DNA of 64,000 nucleotides from Cutaneotrichosporon cavernicola (taxonomy: Eukaryota; Basidiomycota; Tremellomycetes; Trichosporonales; Trichosporonaceae): contig NC_083396.1 in NCBI RefSeq assembly GCF_030864355.1, positions 1,736,001-1,800,000 of the forward strand, written 5' to 3'. Position numbers and translations under genes: made by a program. The number at the start of each line of letters is the position of its first letter. Position 1 is the stretch's first letter. Below the pieces are notes generated by a model, which had not been told where the DNA came from, did no database searches, and worked only from the letters and a program-made list of their open reading frames with translations. Shown here in pieces: positions 44,053 to 55,622 of this stretch.

Positions 44053-44922
44053 GGCTCGTGCCACTCTTGCGGACTTTGCGTGTGTATGGTTCTGGCAACC
44101 TGGGAAGCTGGCTTCCTTGTTTGATTTCTACCCTCCTCTTCGATCTGAACCCTGTTACTTCCGTACTACGACAGAACGTGCTGAGCACGTTCCTGGAATG
44201 TGCTGGGCACTTGTGCGTAGCATACGGTAGCATGCAAGTGATGAGTGTCAACTTGAGCTTGTGGCGATGCGGAGCTCCATGGGATATGGGGCTGGCCTGA
44301 CTGGATACGAGGCCGAAGGTCATCTTAAATCATCCAGGCTTGGCTTGCAGTTTGGATCGTTCCATTCCCTCTTGGTTGCCTCGTTTCAGGTCTTCCCGCA
44401 ACTCGTTTGATTATTACAGCCGCCCGTAACAAGGCAGAATAGGTTTCAGGTACGCCACGAACACCCGCCACCCATTCCGCCCACATTTCTCGTAAAGACG
44501 TGACCATCGCAATATTGTGCCATACCTTCATTGCCCAGGACCCAAGTGCTCCAGCGTTTGCCGTACTGCATGCGACGCGGAACGCAGGACGGTACCGTAT
44601 GCTGTGGACCTGATTCCGGTGGACCGTTCCACCGATGAGCTCATTCTCCTTGCTCACATCAGCATATATCTCTCCCCGCAGGTGCATGCAGGCATGCTAG
44701 CCACCTCTCTCCCTGGCGACTCAGATACTGGACCTGGTTCGGGAAGCCAGGATTGGAAGGACTGGAACGACCTCAATCGCCGGTCAAACCTCTCACGGCG
44801 GTTGTGTCATTGCCAACTTGATCGTGCCATCATGCAGACTCATCCACCGCCTACAGCATATCATACCGCCAACTCGATGGGAAACCTGTTGATGCCCTCG
44901 ACTTGATCTTGTCACTGACACA
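44053..44922. other. Intergenic region, 0.87 kb
   Basis: Frames at 44325-44687 (minus) and 44517-44906 (plus) lack family features. An inverted repeat around ACGTGCTGAGCACGT lies near 44176-44190. The rest is taken as the lyase 3' flank and transporter promoter. Confidence 0.5.
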
Positions 44923-46901
44923 ATGTCGCACTACCTGCTCGCGCGAGAGTTGCGCGGCGACCCACCCACATCGTCCGGTAGCGCCCACAGCAACAACAAC
45001 ATGCTCCCACTCGGTCCGCAGCATGAGGAGCTCGTCCGCGTCCCGTCCATGGGAAGCTTTGCGGTTGCGCGATCGCTGTCGTCCCAACTCAAGCTCGACC
45101 ACTTTGAGATCCGCAGTATCAGCGACCATGATAGCTGGTACGAGCGCAGTTCCAGCCCGAGCCCCAGCCCGAGCATCATGTCGTCGCGCTCGGACGAAAA
45201 GGGAGCCGGCACGCCAGACGACAAGTACTACTCGGACGAGAAGGGCTCGACCGAAGGCGGTAGCGGGGAGGAGGGCGTTCCCGACGGTGTTCTGACGGGT
45301 ACCCGCCTCGCGCTCGTCTTCACCGCACTGCTGCTCTGCACGTTCATGTTCTCGCTCGACCAGTCGATCGTCGCGACAGCCATCCCCCGCATCGTCTCGG
45401 ACTTTAACAGCTTCTCCGCTGTCGCATGGCTCATCACAGCCTACTTTGTGAGCCCATCAAAGGCAGCGCTAACCCCAGCTCACGCAATGCGGATTCATCC
45501 TCCTCGTCGGCCAGCTCCTGACCGTCATCAAGGCCAAGTGGGTACTCCTGGGCGCCGTGTTCTTCTTCGAGCTGGGCTCGCTCCTTTGCGCCTTAGCTAA
45601 GGGGATGACGTTCCTAATCGTCGCCCGCGCCATCCAGGGTATCGGTGCGGCGGGCCTGTTCGTGGCAATCATGGCGACGATTGCGGTCGTCACGACTGTT
45701 GAGAAACGCTCGGCATTCATGGCTGGATTCGGGTTCGCCTTCGTCATTTCCTCGGTCGTCGGTCCCCTCCTTGGCGGCGTGTTTACCGAACACCTGAGCT
45801 GGCGCTGGTGCTTCTGGATCAACCTCCCCATCGGCGGGATAGCGACTCTGCTGGTCATCTTCCTCCTACCCGCCCGCCCACCCGAGCGCACTCACGAGTT
45901 CCAGAAGACAGGCTGGGCCGGATTCTTCCAGATGGACTGGCTCGGTTGCGCGCTCTCCCTCACCATGGTCACTTGTCTCTTAATCGCGCTTCAATGGGGC
46001 GGTAACGACTACCCGTGGGGTAACTGGCGTATCATCCTCCTCTTCACCCTTTCTGCCGTTCTCACCATCACCTTCTTTGCGTGGGAGCACTGGCTCGGTG
46101 AGCGCGCCCTCATCCCGCCCGGTATCTTGCGTAACCGTACCGTCGTCGCGGCCTCGGGAACCAGCTGGATGATCATGACCGGCCTCCTGGGTGGCACATA
46201 CCAGCTGCCCCTCTATTATCAGGCGTCCAAGCTGCATTCGGCCCAGAAATCCGGTGTCGACATTATCCCGTTCATGGTTGTCGTGTGTGTTGGGATCTTC
46301 ATCTCGAGCGGATTCGTCACAAAGTTCGGATACTACTACCCGTTCTTCTTCGTTGGACCACCCATCGCAGCTGTGGGCTTTGGCATGCTCTTCACAGTGA
46401 CGGAGACGACGTCCAACAAGTTCCTCATTGCGTGGCAGGTCCTCTCGGGTCTGGGTATTGGCCTCACTTTCCAAAACATCATCCTTTCCGTGCAGGTGAG
46501 TTATTTCTTCTCTTTCCTCTCTCCTTAGTTGACAACAGGCCGAGTACGCGCGCAAACCCGCCCTCCTCCCGCAAGCGACCGGCGTCCTCTCCTTCTTCCA
46601 GCTCACAGGTGCAGCCGTAGGCGTAGGCATCATCAACACTGTCCAGTCCGTCTACCTTAACGACTACCTTCGCAAATACGCCCCGCTTGCGCCGTTCCAG
46701 ATCGTGCGCCAGTCCACCACCGTCATTCCCATGCTGCCCGAAATCATGCGGCCAGGCGTCATCAAGGCCTACACCCTGGCTATTAGCAAGTCGTACCTTC
46801 CCATAATTGTCGCTATGGGTCTCGCCCTCTTCTTTGGCTCGTTTATCCGCAGCCACAACATGCTCAAGATTGGCCTTCCAGGGGCTGGCGGGTTGGCGTG
46901 A
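44923..46901 (+). CDS. MFS drug:H+ antiporter-like transporter (14-TM, DHA2 family)
   Basis: Exons 44923-45447, 45479-46495 and 46539-46901 give 634 residues. About 120 cytoplasmic residues, rich in Ser and acids, precede the first helix (LALVFTALLLCTFMFSLDQS). Motif C-like SFVVGPLLGG-type sequence is seen as SSVVGPLLGGVFTEHLSWRW, followed by CFWINLPIGG, typical of 14-helix drug:H+ antiporters. Thirteen to fourteen hydrophobic segments can be counted. The last part (SKSYLPIIVAMGLALFFGSF) ends in a short tail. It probably sits in the plasma membrane and exports drugs or siderophores; the substrate is unknown. Confidence 0.92.
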
Positions 46902-47608
46902 GGACAAGGTCAGAAGCAATCAAACACTGGTTAGACCGGTATGCCGGACATGGACACATATAATGTATCATAAGCGCATGTAAAGCATCGGCGTTGTGGG
47001 CGAGGGCACACTGAGAGTCGGCGGCAGTGAACACAGGGCGGGGTAGATTAGGTTGTCGAATACGCCCGTCGGGCTTTCAGGCATCAGCGTCGTCACTCTC
47101 CAGCGACCGCCGGGGCCCATCGAATGGGTCTCGCACACTATGCAGCGCCTGCACAGACGCCCAAGCTACCCCTCCAGGCATCAATGTTTGTTAGCCTCTG
47201 CAAGTACCATCCTCTCCAGACCCCTGCACAGCAAAAGAATGACCTCTGGCGGGATCGAACCGCCGACCTCATGCGTAACTGGATACTCCATGTTAAGCAT
47301 GCGCTCTAACCAGCTGAGCTAAGTGGCCTCTTGAGAAATCAGTTTTCACCACCAACTCATTTTGAATGATCACGTGATGCCACGCTGATGCCGCGTGCTT
47401 CGGCCCTTTCGGACGACCAGTCGGCGAAACTCGGGGTTGGGGGTCGTCATCCGACTATTGCTACCAGAAGGGATTGCGCCAATGAGCATGAGGACAATTC
47501 CAAGTCTCCCACCGTAGCAACCGGGCACCACCTGACCGTACACCGAGCCAACAACTGGCGCCAACGATCTCAACGACGTCCACTCCCCACTCCGCCGCCG
47601 CCGCCGCC
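46902..47608. other. Intergenic region containing a tRNA gene
   Basis: Besides the tRNA listed next, this holds the transporter 3' flank and the promoter of the succinate dehydrogenase subunit. No other coding exon is seen. Confidence 0.5.
47240..47328 (-). tRNA. tRNA-Val (AAC) with a short intron
   Basis: On the minus strand the body begins GGCCACTTAGCTC and ends with T-arm GGCGGTTCGATCCCGCC and AGAGGTC plus discriminator A. The anticodon stem CATGC/GCATG encloses TTAACA, giving anticodon AAC. About 15 extra bases between positions 37 and 38 are the intron, in the canonical place. D-arm GCTC/GAGC is intact. One acceptor-stem pair (position 5) looks mismatched. Confidence 0.88.
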
Positions 47609-48536
47609 ATGTTCGTCGCCCGCCCCTCTCTCCTCCGCGCTGTCGGCACTGGTGCGTCTCTCCCCGTCACGCCATCTCCAGACTCGTCCGAGTTTGTGAC
47701 AATGACTGTGTTCGCCTTCCTCCGTTGGCCGTTCAGCCCCGCTCCCATTCCATCTTTCTGGCCATTTGCTAACCCCAGCTCCCGCCCTCCGTGCGACCGG
47801 GCTCGCTCCGCGTGTGGCTCGTACTGCCGTCGCTCTTGGCCGCCGCGGCGTCCAGACCGAGACCATCACTCCTGTCGAGGGGTTCAAGATCCTGAACTCG
47901 CAGCGCGTGCACCGTCCCTGCTCGCCCGATCTTGCCATCTACCAGCCCCAGCTGACCTGGGTTCTCTCGAGTTTCCACCGTATCACCGGTGTCGCTATTG
48001 CTGGTGTTTTCTACCTTGGCGCGCTCGCGTTCGCCTTCCACCCCTGGTTCCCGGCCATGGACTCGACTCACGCCATTGAGTTTGTCCACAACCTCCCTGG
48101 GTGGCTCAAGACTACCGTCAAGCTTGCCGTCGCTGCGCCCCTCACGTTCCACACTTTCAACGGTGTTCGCCACCTCATGTGGGACGCCGGGAAGGGTGAG
48201 TTTGGTCGAGCTCCGCACGTGCGAGGCTTGGAGCGGAGAGAGCGGGCCGGAAGGATGAGGTTACCAGGGCTTGGGCGTCGCCCGAGAGTGCGCCGACAGG
48301 CTACCCGTACCTGTTGGGAGTGCTTTCCTCGCATACGCGGACTGAGGTTGTGCGCGGCGTGGGAGCCTCGCTCTATGCCAGTGTACGCCCTCTCTCACAC
48401 CTTCCAACATGCCACCCTCTCATATGTTATGACAAAGCTGACCTCAGGCCTCACCCTCAAGGGCGTGTACAAGTCGGGCTACGCCGTCGTCGCTGCCACG
48501 GCCATCTCGACCATTTACCTCGCCTTCTTCGTGTAA
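47609..48536 (+). CDS. SDH3: Succinate dehydrogenase cytochrome b subunit (SdhC)
   Basis: Exons 47609-47651, 47779-48195 and 48448-48536 total 182 residues. A mitochondrial presequence (MFVARPSLLRAVGTGAPALR) leads to LNSQRVHRPCSPDLAIYQPQ, the family signature LTWVLSSFHRITGVAIAG, and HTFNGVRHLMWDAGKGLTLK, with the conserved His that binds heme b in HTFNGVRHL. Three membrane helices are visible. The product anchors complex II in the inner membrane and forms part of the ubiquinone site. SdhC is one of the subunits where carboxamide-fungicide resistance changes arise. The second intron is about 252 nt. Confidence 0.96.
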
Positions 48537-48754
48537 ACCAAAAGGTAGACTGTGTAACAGTAGCAGAGATGCGTGACATGAAGCCACGAGGTGTGGGATG
48601 GGGTGATGGTTCTTGTTTGCGCGGCTGAGGAGGTGCTCGGTCATGTGAGAAGTGCGTGCTGCATACTTGACAGCTGCTCTGTCCATTAACTGAATTGCAC
48701 CTGCGACGAGATCCCGCAGTCAGATGACGATTGTTGTGTCTGTGGCATACATGT

Positions 48755-49587
48755 CTACCGGAACCAGGCATTAACCCCAACGCCAACACTCTCGCCCTCG
48801 GCAGAGTGCCACCACCCAGGTGGGATGAGCAGAGAGTCGCCAGGCCCCAGGCGGACCTCGCACGCGCCGTCGCGCTCAAACGCCTCTCCCAAGAGTGTTC
48901 GTAGCTGCTCCTTCTCAATGGGGGTGACGTCCTCACCCTCCCCGTCCCCCTCCCCCTGTTCCCCAAATATGCGGCGCACACTAATCGGTACAGTGGCGGT
49001 ATTGGCGCGCACGGCGCTGGTCTGGAACTTGATATCGGGCGGGAGGAGGTGGAAGACCTTACTCCCAATGACCTGGGTATACAGTCCGACATTAGGATCG
49101 CGATGGAAGGGGGTAAAGCTCCCCCGCGGCCCAACCCAAAGCGTGCGACCGTAAACATCCCCCCTCGGGCCCACGTAGTGTTCCAATGGCGGCAATGTAT
49201 CCCTTAGTCCTGGGAGGTCGAGGAGCGGCGCCTGGGCGAGGTATCCCACTGGCACCAAGGCCGGGTCAGCCGCCGGAATGCGACCAAGAACAAACGCATC
49301 GAGGAAGAGGCCTATGTCAGACAATTCGGGGCCGACTCACCAAACCCCATAGTCACCCGCTGCCACGCTGGGTCGGTGTATCCCCTCCCCCTTGGCGCAA
49401 TCTCGACGTCGACAGCCGTATGCTCGCCGACGTCGTCGCGTAATGTCCCGAGATCAGGGGCGCTCCATCGCTCCAAACGCCACGCTATGCCGGGTAAGCG
49501 GAGTGGCCCACCGCTCGCTGAGATGTGCGCGCGCAACGCCGCGGCAGGCATGTTGGCGATGGTTGGGGCGGGGCGGATTGCGACCAT
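48755..49587 (-). CDS. JmjC/cupin-8 domain 2-oxoglutarate oxygenase
   Basis: Exons 49587-49341 and 49311-48755 give 267 residues. The cupin core has WVGPRGSFTPFHRDPNVGLY with the metal ligands in HRD, then TQVIGSKVFHLLPPD, and distal His in LLIPPGWWHSAEGESVGVGV. This matches the JMJD5/KDM8-like and HIF-hydroxylase-related JmjC proteins, Fe(II)/2-oxoglutarate enzymes hydroxylating proteins or RNA. The substrate cannot be deduced. The start chosen, MVAIRPAPTIANMPAAALRA, is 84 bp from the divergent Aar2 start. A second Met 12 residues on is also possible. Confidence 0.9.
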
Positions 49588-49671
49588 CTCTCAAGCTGAA
49601 TTTGAGTGACTGGGTGGAGGTGGAATGTTAACCTGTGAAACTGGACGTCATACACAAATCTCGCATTCACC
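49588..49671. promoter_or_regulatory. 84-bp bidirectional promoter between JmjC and AAR2 genes
   Basis: Only 84 bp separate the two divergent start codons. Both transcripts must therefore start within or beyond this gap and their leaders are very short or overlap. No TATA element is evident. Confidence 0.6.
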
Positions 49672-50897
49672 ATGTCGCTCACACAAGGCCAAGCCCGCGC
49701 GCTATGGCTCGCCGGCGGCTTTGCCGTCCTCACTGGTCTTCCACCTGGCTCCGAAGTCGGTCTGGACGGCACGTAAGTCTCCTCATTCACATTCATCCAG
49801 ATCTGACGCCAGACTACACGCCATAGCATCCTTTGCGGGGTACAAGTTCGTCCCGCCAGGCGTGCACGCGCTCGTCTGGAGCCGTGAGGGAGCTTCCCTG
49901 CCTCTCCGCACCGCGGTGATCAAGCAATGGGCACCGCGTGAGCGTGTCGCCCTCACACTCGAGGGGGAGGGCGTGGTGATGCGGAGCGTGGACGAGGCCG
50001 AGTTGCGCGCGCTTGATCCCCAGCTCGCCCCGTACCCGTTCGCCGACCTCGAGAGCTGGAAGAAGTTGTCTGCGCCGATCAGCAAGACTGTCCTGGAAGC
50101 TGCACTCCCCGGTATAATTGACAGCCTCACCCCCGTCCAAGGAGAGGCGGACGAGATGGACGAGGTGCTGCGGAAGCGGGCGGAGCAGAAGGAGGCAGGT
50201 GAAAGTGGGAACAAGGTCGCCCTGTTGGATAAGAGCGTCGATGTGCCTCGAATCCGCCTCCCTGTCTTCGACTTGAAACGCTCGTGGCCACCCGGTGCAA
50301 CAGGGGACGGGGTGACGCGCTGGTCGCGCGACAAGAGCGACCTGTGGGCGCGCACATGCTCTACACATGGCGGTACGCAGCCCTTCCTCTTCCAGGCTGA
50401 CAGCAGGACCCGCCGAGTTGCTGGGGTACACGGCCCTCGCATTCATCCTCGTCACGCAAGTGTGGAACGCGCCGGCACTGGCTGCATACCGCCGCCTCAT
50501 TGCCCTCCACTGCCGTGCACACGCGGCGCTCGCCGAGCCCGAGCTGTTTCCCGACGCCTTTCCCTCCCCGGAAAAGGAAAAAGGGCGCGAGACCGCGCTC
50601 GCGTTCGTCGACCTCCTCACCGCACAGATTTCTAGCCTCCCAGACCAAGCTTTTGCTGTCGAAGTGCCCGACCTCGACGTGTTCTACCTGGACGAGATTG
50701 AGGTGTTGCGACGCGGTCTCGGTGCTGCGCTGGCTGTGCGTGGATGGTGGGGGTTGGCTGGGAAGGCACAGGCCAGTTGGACGCGCTTGCAGGCGGTTGG
50801 GAGGGTGCGGGGCTGGGAGATTGGCCCGTTGCCGCAGGGAGATGAGGAGGAGGACGAGGAGGAGGGCGAGGATGCGCCAGTCGTCGTTGAAATGTAA
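49672..50897 (+). CDS. AAR2: Aar2, U5 snRNP assembly factor
   Basis: Exons 49672-49772, 49813-50372 and 50407-50897 total 383 residues. The N-terminal domain contains GLPPGSEVGLDGT, then FAGYKFVPPGVHALVWSREG, the most characteristic Aar2 motif. The C-terminal helical domain includes ELLGYTALAFILVTQVWNAP. The chain ends in an acidic tail (EEEDEEEGED). Aar2 binds Prp8 in the cytoplasm, keeping it from Brr2 until U5 import, and is then released in the nucleus. This fits an organism as intron-rich as this one. The stop lies 27 bp from the stop of the next gene, which is convergent. Confidence 0.88.
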
Positions 50898-50924
50898 TTA
50901 TATATACATCTAGATTCTACAATT

Positions 50925-51919
50925 CTACAGGAGCCACGGGATGGCCGCTTTCCGTTTGGCCGGGTACTCTGCGAAGGTGCGCTGGTACCACGCGTGTCCG
51001 CGGAGCGCGCGGGGGAGCATGCTCGTGACTTCGGCAAGCACGAACGCCCACGGTGCGGCGAGGAGGACGCGCGGCCACGCGCTGCTGGGGATCAAGCGAG
51101 CGACCCAAGGGGACAGCTGCAGCGACTCCAGAGGAGGCACGGTAATGAACACGTCTGGGGCGGCCGCGATCGCCAAACCAATCCATTCCAGCCTGATGTC
51201 AGCTAGCGAGCATAAGGTAGCTCACCATTCGCAGAGGTAGTTTGGGAAGGAAACGAGCGCGAACAGGCCCCCACGTGGTACGCGGTATTTGCCGCTCTGG
51301 TCCGTTGGCCCGTCGTCGTCCGCAGCGGAGACGAGGCGCTTCTCTGGGGAGCGGCGGAGGTCGTGCAGGATCTCGTCGTGGTAAACTGTGTAAGCGCATT
51401 GAGGTTTAGGGAGGGGACGTACTGTTGCCAAGGAAACCCGCTGCCCACAGCGTCATGCCGGCCCAGAACGTCACTCCGCCAGGCGGCGGGAACGCGGGCA
51501 ACGACAAGCCTAGGAGGCTCGCGTTAAGCCCATTGAATACCAGTGCGGCCACAATCACGATGAGATGGAGAGGTGCGCGTCGCGGCGCGAGTAGCAGCGG
51601 ACTGATCAGCGCTCGATGGGCGTAGTGGATGAGGTATGCTGCCGCGATGAGTTTGGCGCGCGGGGTCAGCGCCGCGTAATCGAGGTGTTTCCAGAAGGTG
51701 TAGGGCTGGTGTGAGCGTCCTCACTATGAGGTTGGGGCTCACCGCCACCAGCTCCATCGCGGCCCAGGCAGCGTTGCCGGGCAGGTTTAGGATCGAGGGG
51801 ATGGCAAACTTGCCGAACGGGGCGTCGAGGAGCCATAGGGTTATGGGCGCGTGGATGGGGAAGATGTGGAACGCTAGAAGGAGGGGATAAAACTTGTCTG
51901 GTGGTGGTTGCGGCTGCAT
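50925..51919 (-). CDS. Steroid 5-alpha-reductase-family membrane protein
   Basis: Exons 51919-51743, 51705-51423, 51385-51226 and 51192-50925 give 295 residues with about six hydrophobic segments. The C-terminal domain has YRVPRGGLFALVSFPNYLCE, then WLEWIGLAI, and HAWYQRTFAEYP before the end, the NADPH-binding signature of the SRD5A/DET2 reductases. Members reduce a C=C bond in steroids, polyprenol or very-long-chain enoyl intermediates in the ER. The class SRD5A1/2-like (steroid) is favoured over Tsc13 or Dfg10 by the PRGG-LF motif. The real substrate in a fungus is unknown. Confidence 0.88.
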
Positions 51920-52196
51920 GGTAATTCACAGAGGGAGAAGGGAGAAGGGGAGGTCGGGAGATATGATAGCTTGCTATATATGGCGGGTCAACAACATCGG
52001 ACGATGAGGGTCGGATTTTGCCATGGCGTTCACCCTGCCGGGTCCATACATCCGAACTGGATGATGACGAGTGCATCTAAACAGAGTGCGCAGTTGAAAC
52101 TGCCTTCCGACTCTCTTTGCATATTTGTACAGATACTGTCCTTTTACAGTAAGATACTTCAGACTTTGCTCCGGCAAGAACCTCAGATAAGGCTCA

Positions 52197-54815
52197 CTAA
52201 CCAAGCGTGCGGTCGAGGTTGAACGCCGCCGAGATGAGTGTGACGTGTGTGAACGCCTGCGGCGTGTTGCCCAGTCCCTCGCCGCCAGGACTGATCTCCT
52301 CAGAGTACAGGCTGACGTGGTTTCCGTAACCCAGGAACTCGTTGAACATGTTGGCCGCACTTGTGAGGTACTTGCGATCATATTCGCCCACTCGCGTGAG
52401 CGCCTCAACACACCACAGCGTGCAGAGGGAAAACGCGCCCTCTGCTCCGCCGACGCCGTCGTCCGCCTTGGTCACATCGTACCGGAAGATGCTGGCGTTG
52501 ACGCACAGTCCCCCCTTCTCGGGTCTATGTCAGCTCGTTCTCTGGATACGCACGATTTGAGGATCCAGTCGAGCGTCGACTTGAAGCGTGGGTCCGCGCC
52601 GTTCGAGAAGAACACGAGCGGCATGATCACTTGGTCAGCGGTATCGGTTGGCTAACTTACGAACGGCCGAGTCAAGGATGTCGTTCTCCTCGTACGACTG
52701 GCCGTAGAAGCCACGTTGGGGGTTCCAGGCACGTTTCTGGATCTCCTCGTAAAGCCAGTCACGCGTCGCCGTCCACCTAATTCGGTTCGGGCACGGCAGA
52801 CTCCGCTTGTCTGCCAGGCGTAGGCCGCGGTCAAGCGCCACCCACATCATGACCTTTGAGTACGTGTAGTTTTTGACCTCACCACGAGGCTCCCTGAGTG
52901 TCAGCTGGGTCTGAATAAGATGCAGTTGTACCAGATAGACAGGTCTTTCTTGTCAACCATGGTGACAACGTAGTCGACGACCTGGCGCACGGCGACCCAC
53001 GAATCCCACGACTGGTGTCAGCTACAGAAAGACAATCACAAGCTCACGAGCGGCTGGCAGAACTTTTGCGCGAGATAGATACTGTCCATGAGCTCGCCGT
53101 AAATGTCCTGCGGTCAGCCGACTCTACGGGCTAATGTTCACCAGCTGTAGGTGGTTGGCCGCGCCGTTACCGATGCGCACCGGCCTGCTGCCTCTGTGCC
53201 CGTCGAGGTGGTCGAGCTCAATCTCCGGCACGTCCTTGCCGCCGTGGATCGTGTACATACTACATTTAGATGGGCCAGCTCATCACTTACATCTGCAACG
53301 ATCCGTCGTAGTTGCAGTCCTTGAGGCGCTCGAGGATGAATCCCACGAACGCGTTCGCTCTACCATTAGCAACGCCTATGCGACACTCACTCCTCCGTGA
53401 AGCCTAGGCGGATGAACGCGTAGATTGTAAAGCTCGTGTCGCGGACCCAGGTGTACCGGTAGTCCCTGGTGTCAGCTGCATTCATGCGTCGACAAGCTTA
53501 CCAGTTCCGCACGCCACCGATGTACTCGGGGAGGGAGAACGTCGGCGCGGCGACAATCGCACCCGTCTCCTCATAGACAAGCATCTTGCTGCCATCAGTT
53601 TTTCCATGACATCGGAACAGCTCACAGGGTGAGTGCCGAGCGGCGCACAGCCTCCCGCCACCGTCCTTTGTACTTGCACTTGTCGATCCAGGCATTCCAG
53701 TACTCCCTTGTATCTCCGATCATCCTCTCGAGCAGCCGCTCCGACATGATGGGATTATCGCGCGGGCGGAGGAGGTGCGCTGCTTCACGGAACTGCGTGG
53801 GTGTGATGCCCAGCGCCTCGGCCTTACGGATATCGATGGCCTGCTGGATCCCGATCCAGCGCTCCCCGCGGTTGGCGTCGGTCGGCATCTCTCGCAGGAC
53901 AAAATACACGGTCTGCCCCTCTCGAAGCGTAAAGTCGGCGACAGCTGCGTCACCGAGCAGCTCGCGATGCGCGAGCTTCTCTTTATAGATCGTGAGTTCC
54001 GGCATCGGCGCATCGCTCGTGTGCGTGCACAGGTGGCGCAGATCCAATGTCAAGTCTCGCGACTTGAAAATGACCTTATTGTGTTTCTGGGACAGGCCTA
54101 CCGCCGAGTCATCATCCACGATCTAACGTCAGCCAGCCCCGAGTCCTCAGACAGCCTACCTCGACAGTGTGCTCGTCGCGCCCGTAGTTGAATGCAGGCG
54201 CACATTCCATCCGGTACTGCACCGTGCCGTGAAGACACTCGACCTTGCGGATAAGCCAGGGAAGGACGCCACGGTCCTGTGTCCCGCTTCTGTTTGCGCC
54301 CTTGGGCACGAGGAGGTCAGTGACGAGTCCAACACTCTCCTCCGACAAGAACTTGGTGTGCAAGATGTTCGTGTTCGGGGCATAGTGCTGTTTCCTGGTC
54401 ATCAGCGCCGCTGGACAGGGACGCACGGCCGGAAATCAGTGGTCGGCGTGACGAAGAAGTGTCCACCCTTGTTAGCGTCGACGATGCGGGCAAACACGCT
54501 CGGTGAGTCAAAGTGCGGTATGCACATGCTCTCGATCGAACCGTCGAGGCTCACGCACGCCGCGGTCTGGCTTTAGCTTCATCAGAATGGACGCACCCGC
54601 AGGTTTCCGATGAGTGCATAGTCCTGCTGTTAGCCGTAGGAAGGACGAGGACGCACAGCGATGGACGAGATGCGCCGCCCGGCGATGTCGTAGTGCTCGG
54701 CGGGGCGCTGGCAGGACATGCTGAAGGCGTGGTGCGAGCGGATACTGCTAGCGGGACGGCTTGGGGGTTGCAAGTCCTCGCCGGATGGTAGGGGTACTCG
54801 AATGTCGGCTGGCAT
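52197..54815 (-). CDS. Glycoside hydrolase family 15 protein (glucoamylase/trehalase-like)
   Basis: Fourteen exons (54815-54657, 54623-54597, 54566-54427, 54394-54160, 54122-53626, 53588-53502, 53465-53391, 53359-53291, 53259-53142, 53107-53048, 53011-52932, 52893-52661, 52629-52554, 52524-52197) sum to 727 residues. After a short N-terminal region comes [20 protein letters not shown], the N-domain of bacterial-type GH15 enzymes. The (alpha/alpha)6 barrel has [40 protein letters not shown] carrying the general-acid Glu, and [13 protein letters not shown] with the base Glu region. There is no signal peptide, so it is likely cytosolic. The form is close to GH15 trehalases/glucodextranase-like enzymes, not secreted fungal glucoamylase. 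Confidence 0.9.
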
Positions 54816-55014
54816 CAGGAGCTGGCGATCAGGCGAGTTGGGTTGTTATGGTTGTCGTTGAGGCGAGTGGGGCTTGGGATCGGCGACGTCGGCACCGAGG
54901 CGCACCATCATTCCGCTCACAAAGGTCGCAGAAGCCAAGAGAACGACAGTTGTCACCTTGACGTCATGACATGATATTACGTCCATCATTCCCAGGATGG
55001 CAAAAGATATGTTC
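54816..55014. other. Upstream flank of the GH15 gene
   Basis: Short promoter region between the GH15 gene and the tRNA; nothing else is recognised. Confidence 0.4.
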
Positions 55015-55112
55015 TGGACGAGTTAGGAATCGAACCAAAGACCTTTCCAAATCCACGCTCCTAAAGGCCGGAGAATGCGAATGGAACGCTCTACCAACTG
55101 AGCTACACGCCC
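55015..55112 (-). tRNA. tRNA-Ala (CGC) with an intron
   Basis: On the minus strand the body begins GGGCGTGTAGCTCAG and ends CTCGTCC plus discriminator A. The acceptor stem carries the G3:U70 wobble pair that identifies alanine tRNAs. The anticodon stem TTCCA/TGGAA encloses TTCGCA, so the anticodon is CGC. About 26 extra bases after position 37 form an intron. One T-stem pair looks mismatched. Confidence 0.87.
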
Positions 55113-55622
55113 GTCAGATCACGTTTGAACCACGTGCAACCCACGTGACGTAAGACTTGTTGTTGGGTTTAGCCCGGTGTAATTGGTGGGGCTACCTGGT
55201 AGCTGGTAGTGTGAGTGGATGTGATGTTCCCATTTCCTGCATTCTGTTGAACCGCAATATTGGAGAGTGGTTGCTGAACACAGAACGGCGATCCCACTTG
55301 AGGAAGCGTTCAAGGAGGCCAAGCAGTACCTCGCTGACGCCGTCATGCTCGTTCCCTGTATGGCATCTTGCGTTGCTCCAATCGTTTGCCATCACATGCC
55401 ACGTCCTTTGGCTTGTCAGAGAGTGCGAGATGAGGAATCGGTGTGGAACCAACATCGCGGTATACAAGCCCAACTACGACACGCCGATTCAACAACACAA
55501 AGCCGCATTCTTCGAGTAAGCGACTCCGCATCACACTTGTAAACGCAACCTGCAAGTTTCATTCATTCCTTTATCTATGTACTTGTCGACGTTCCACCCG
55601 TCTTCAGCATACTATTCCAAGC
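55113..55622. other. Gap between tRNA-Ala and the Ddr48-like gene
   Basis: No gene is recognised in about 0.5 kb. Small frames at 55157-55542 are without family features. Confidence 0.4.
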
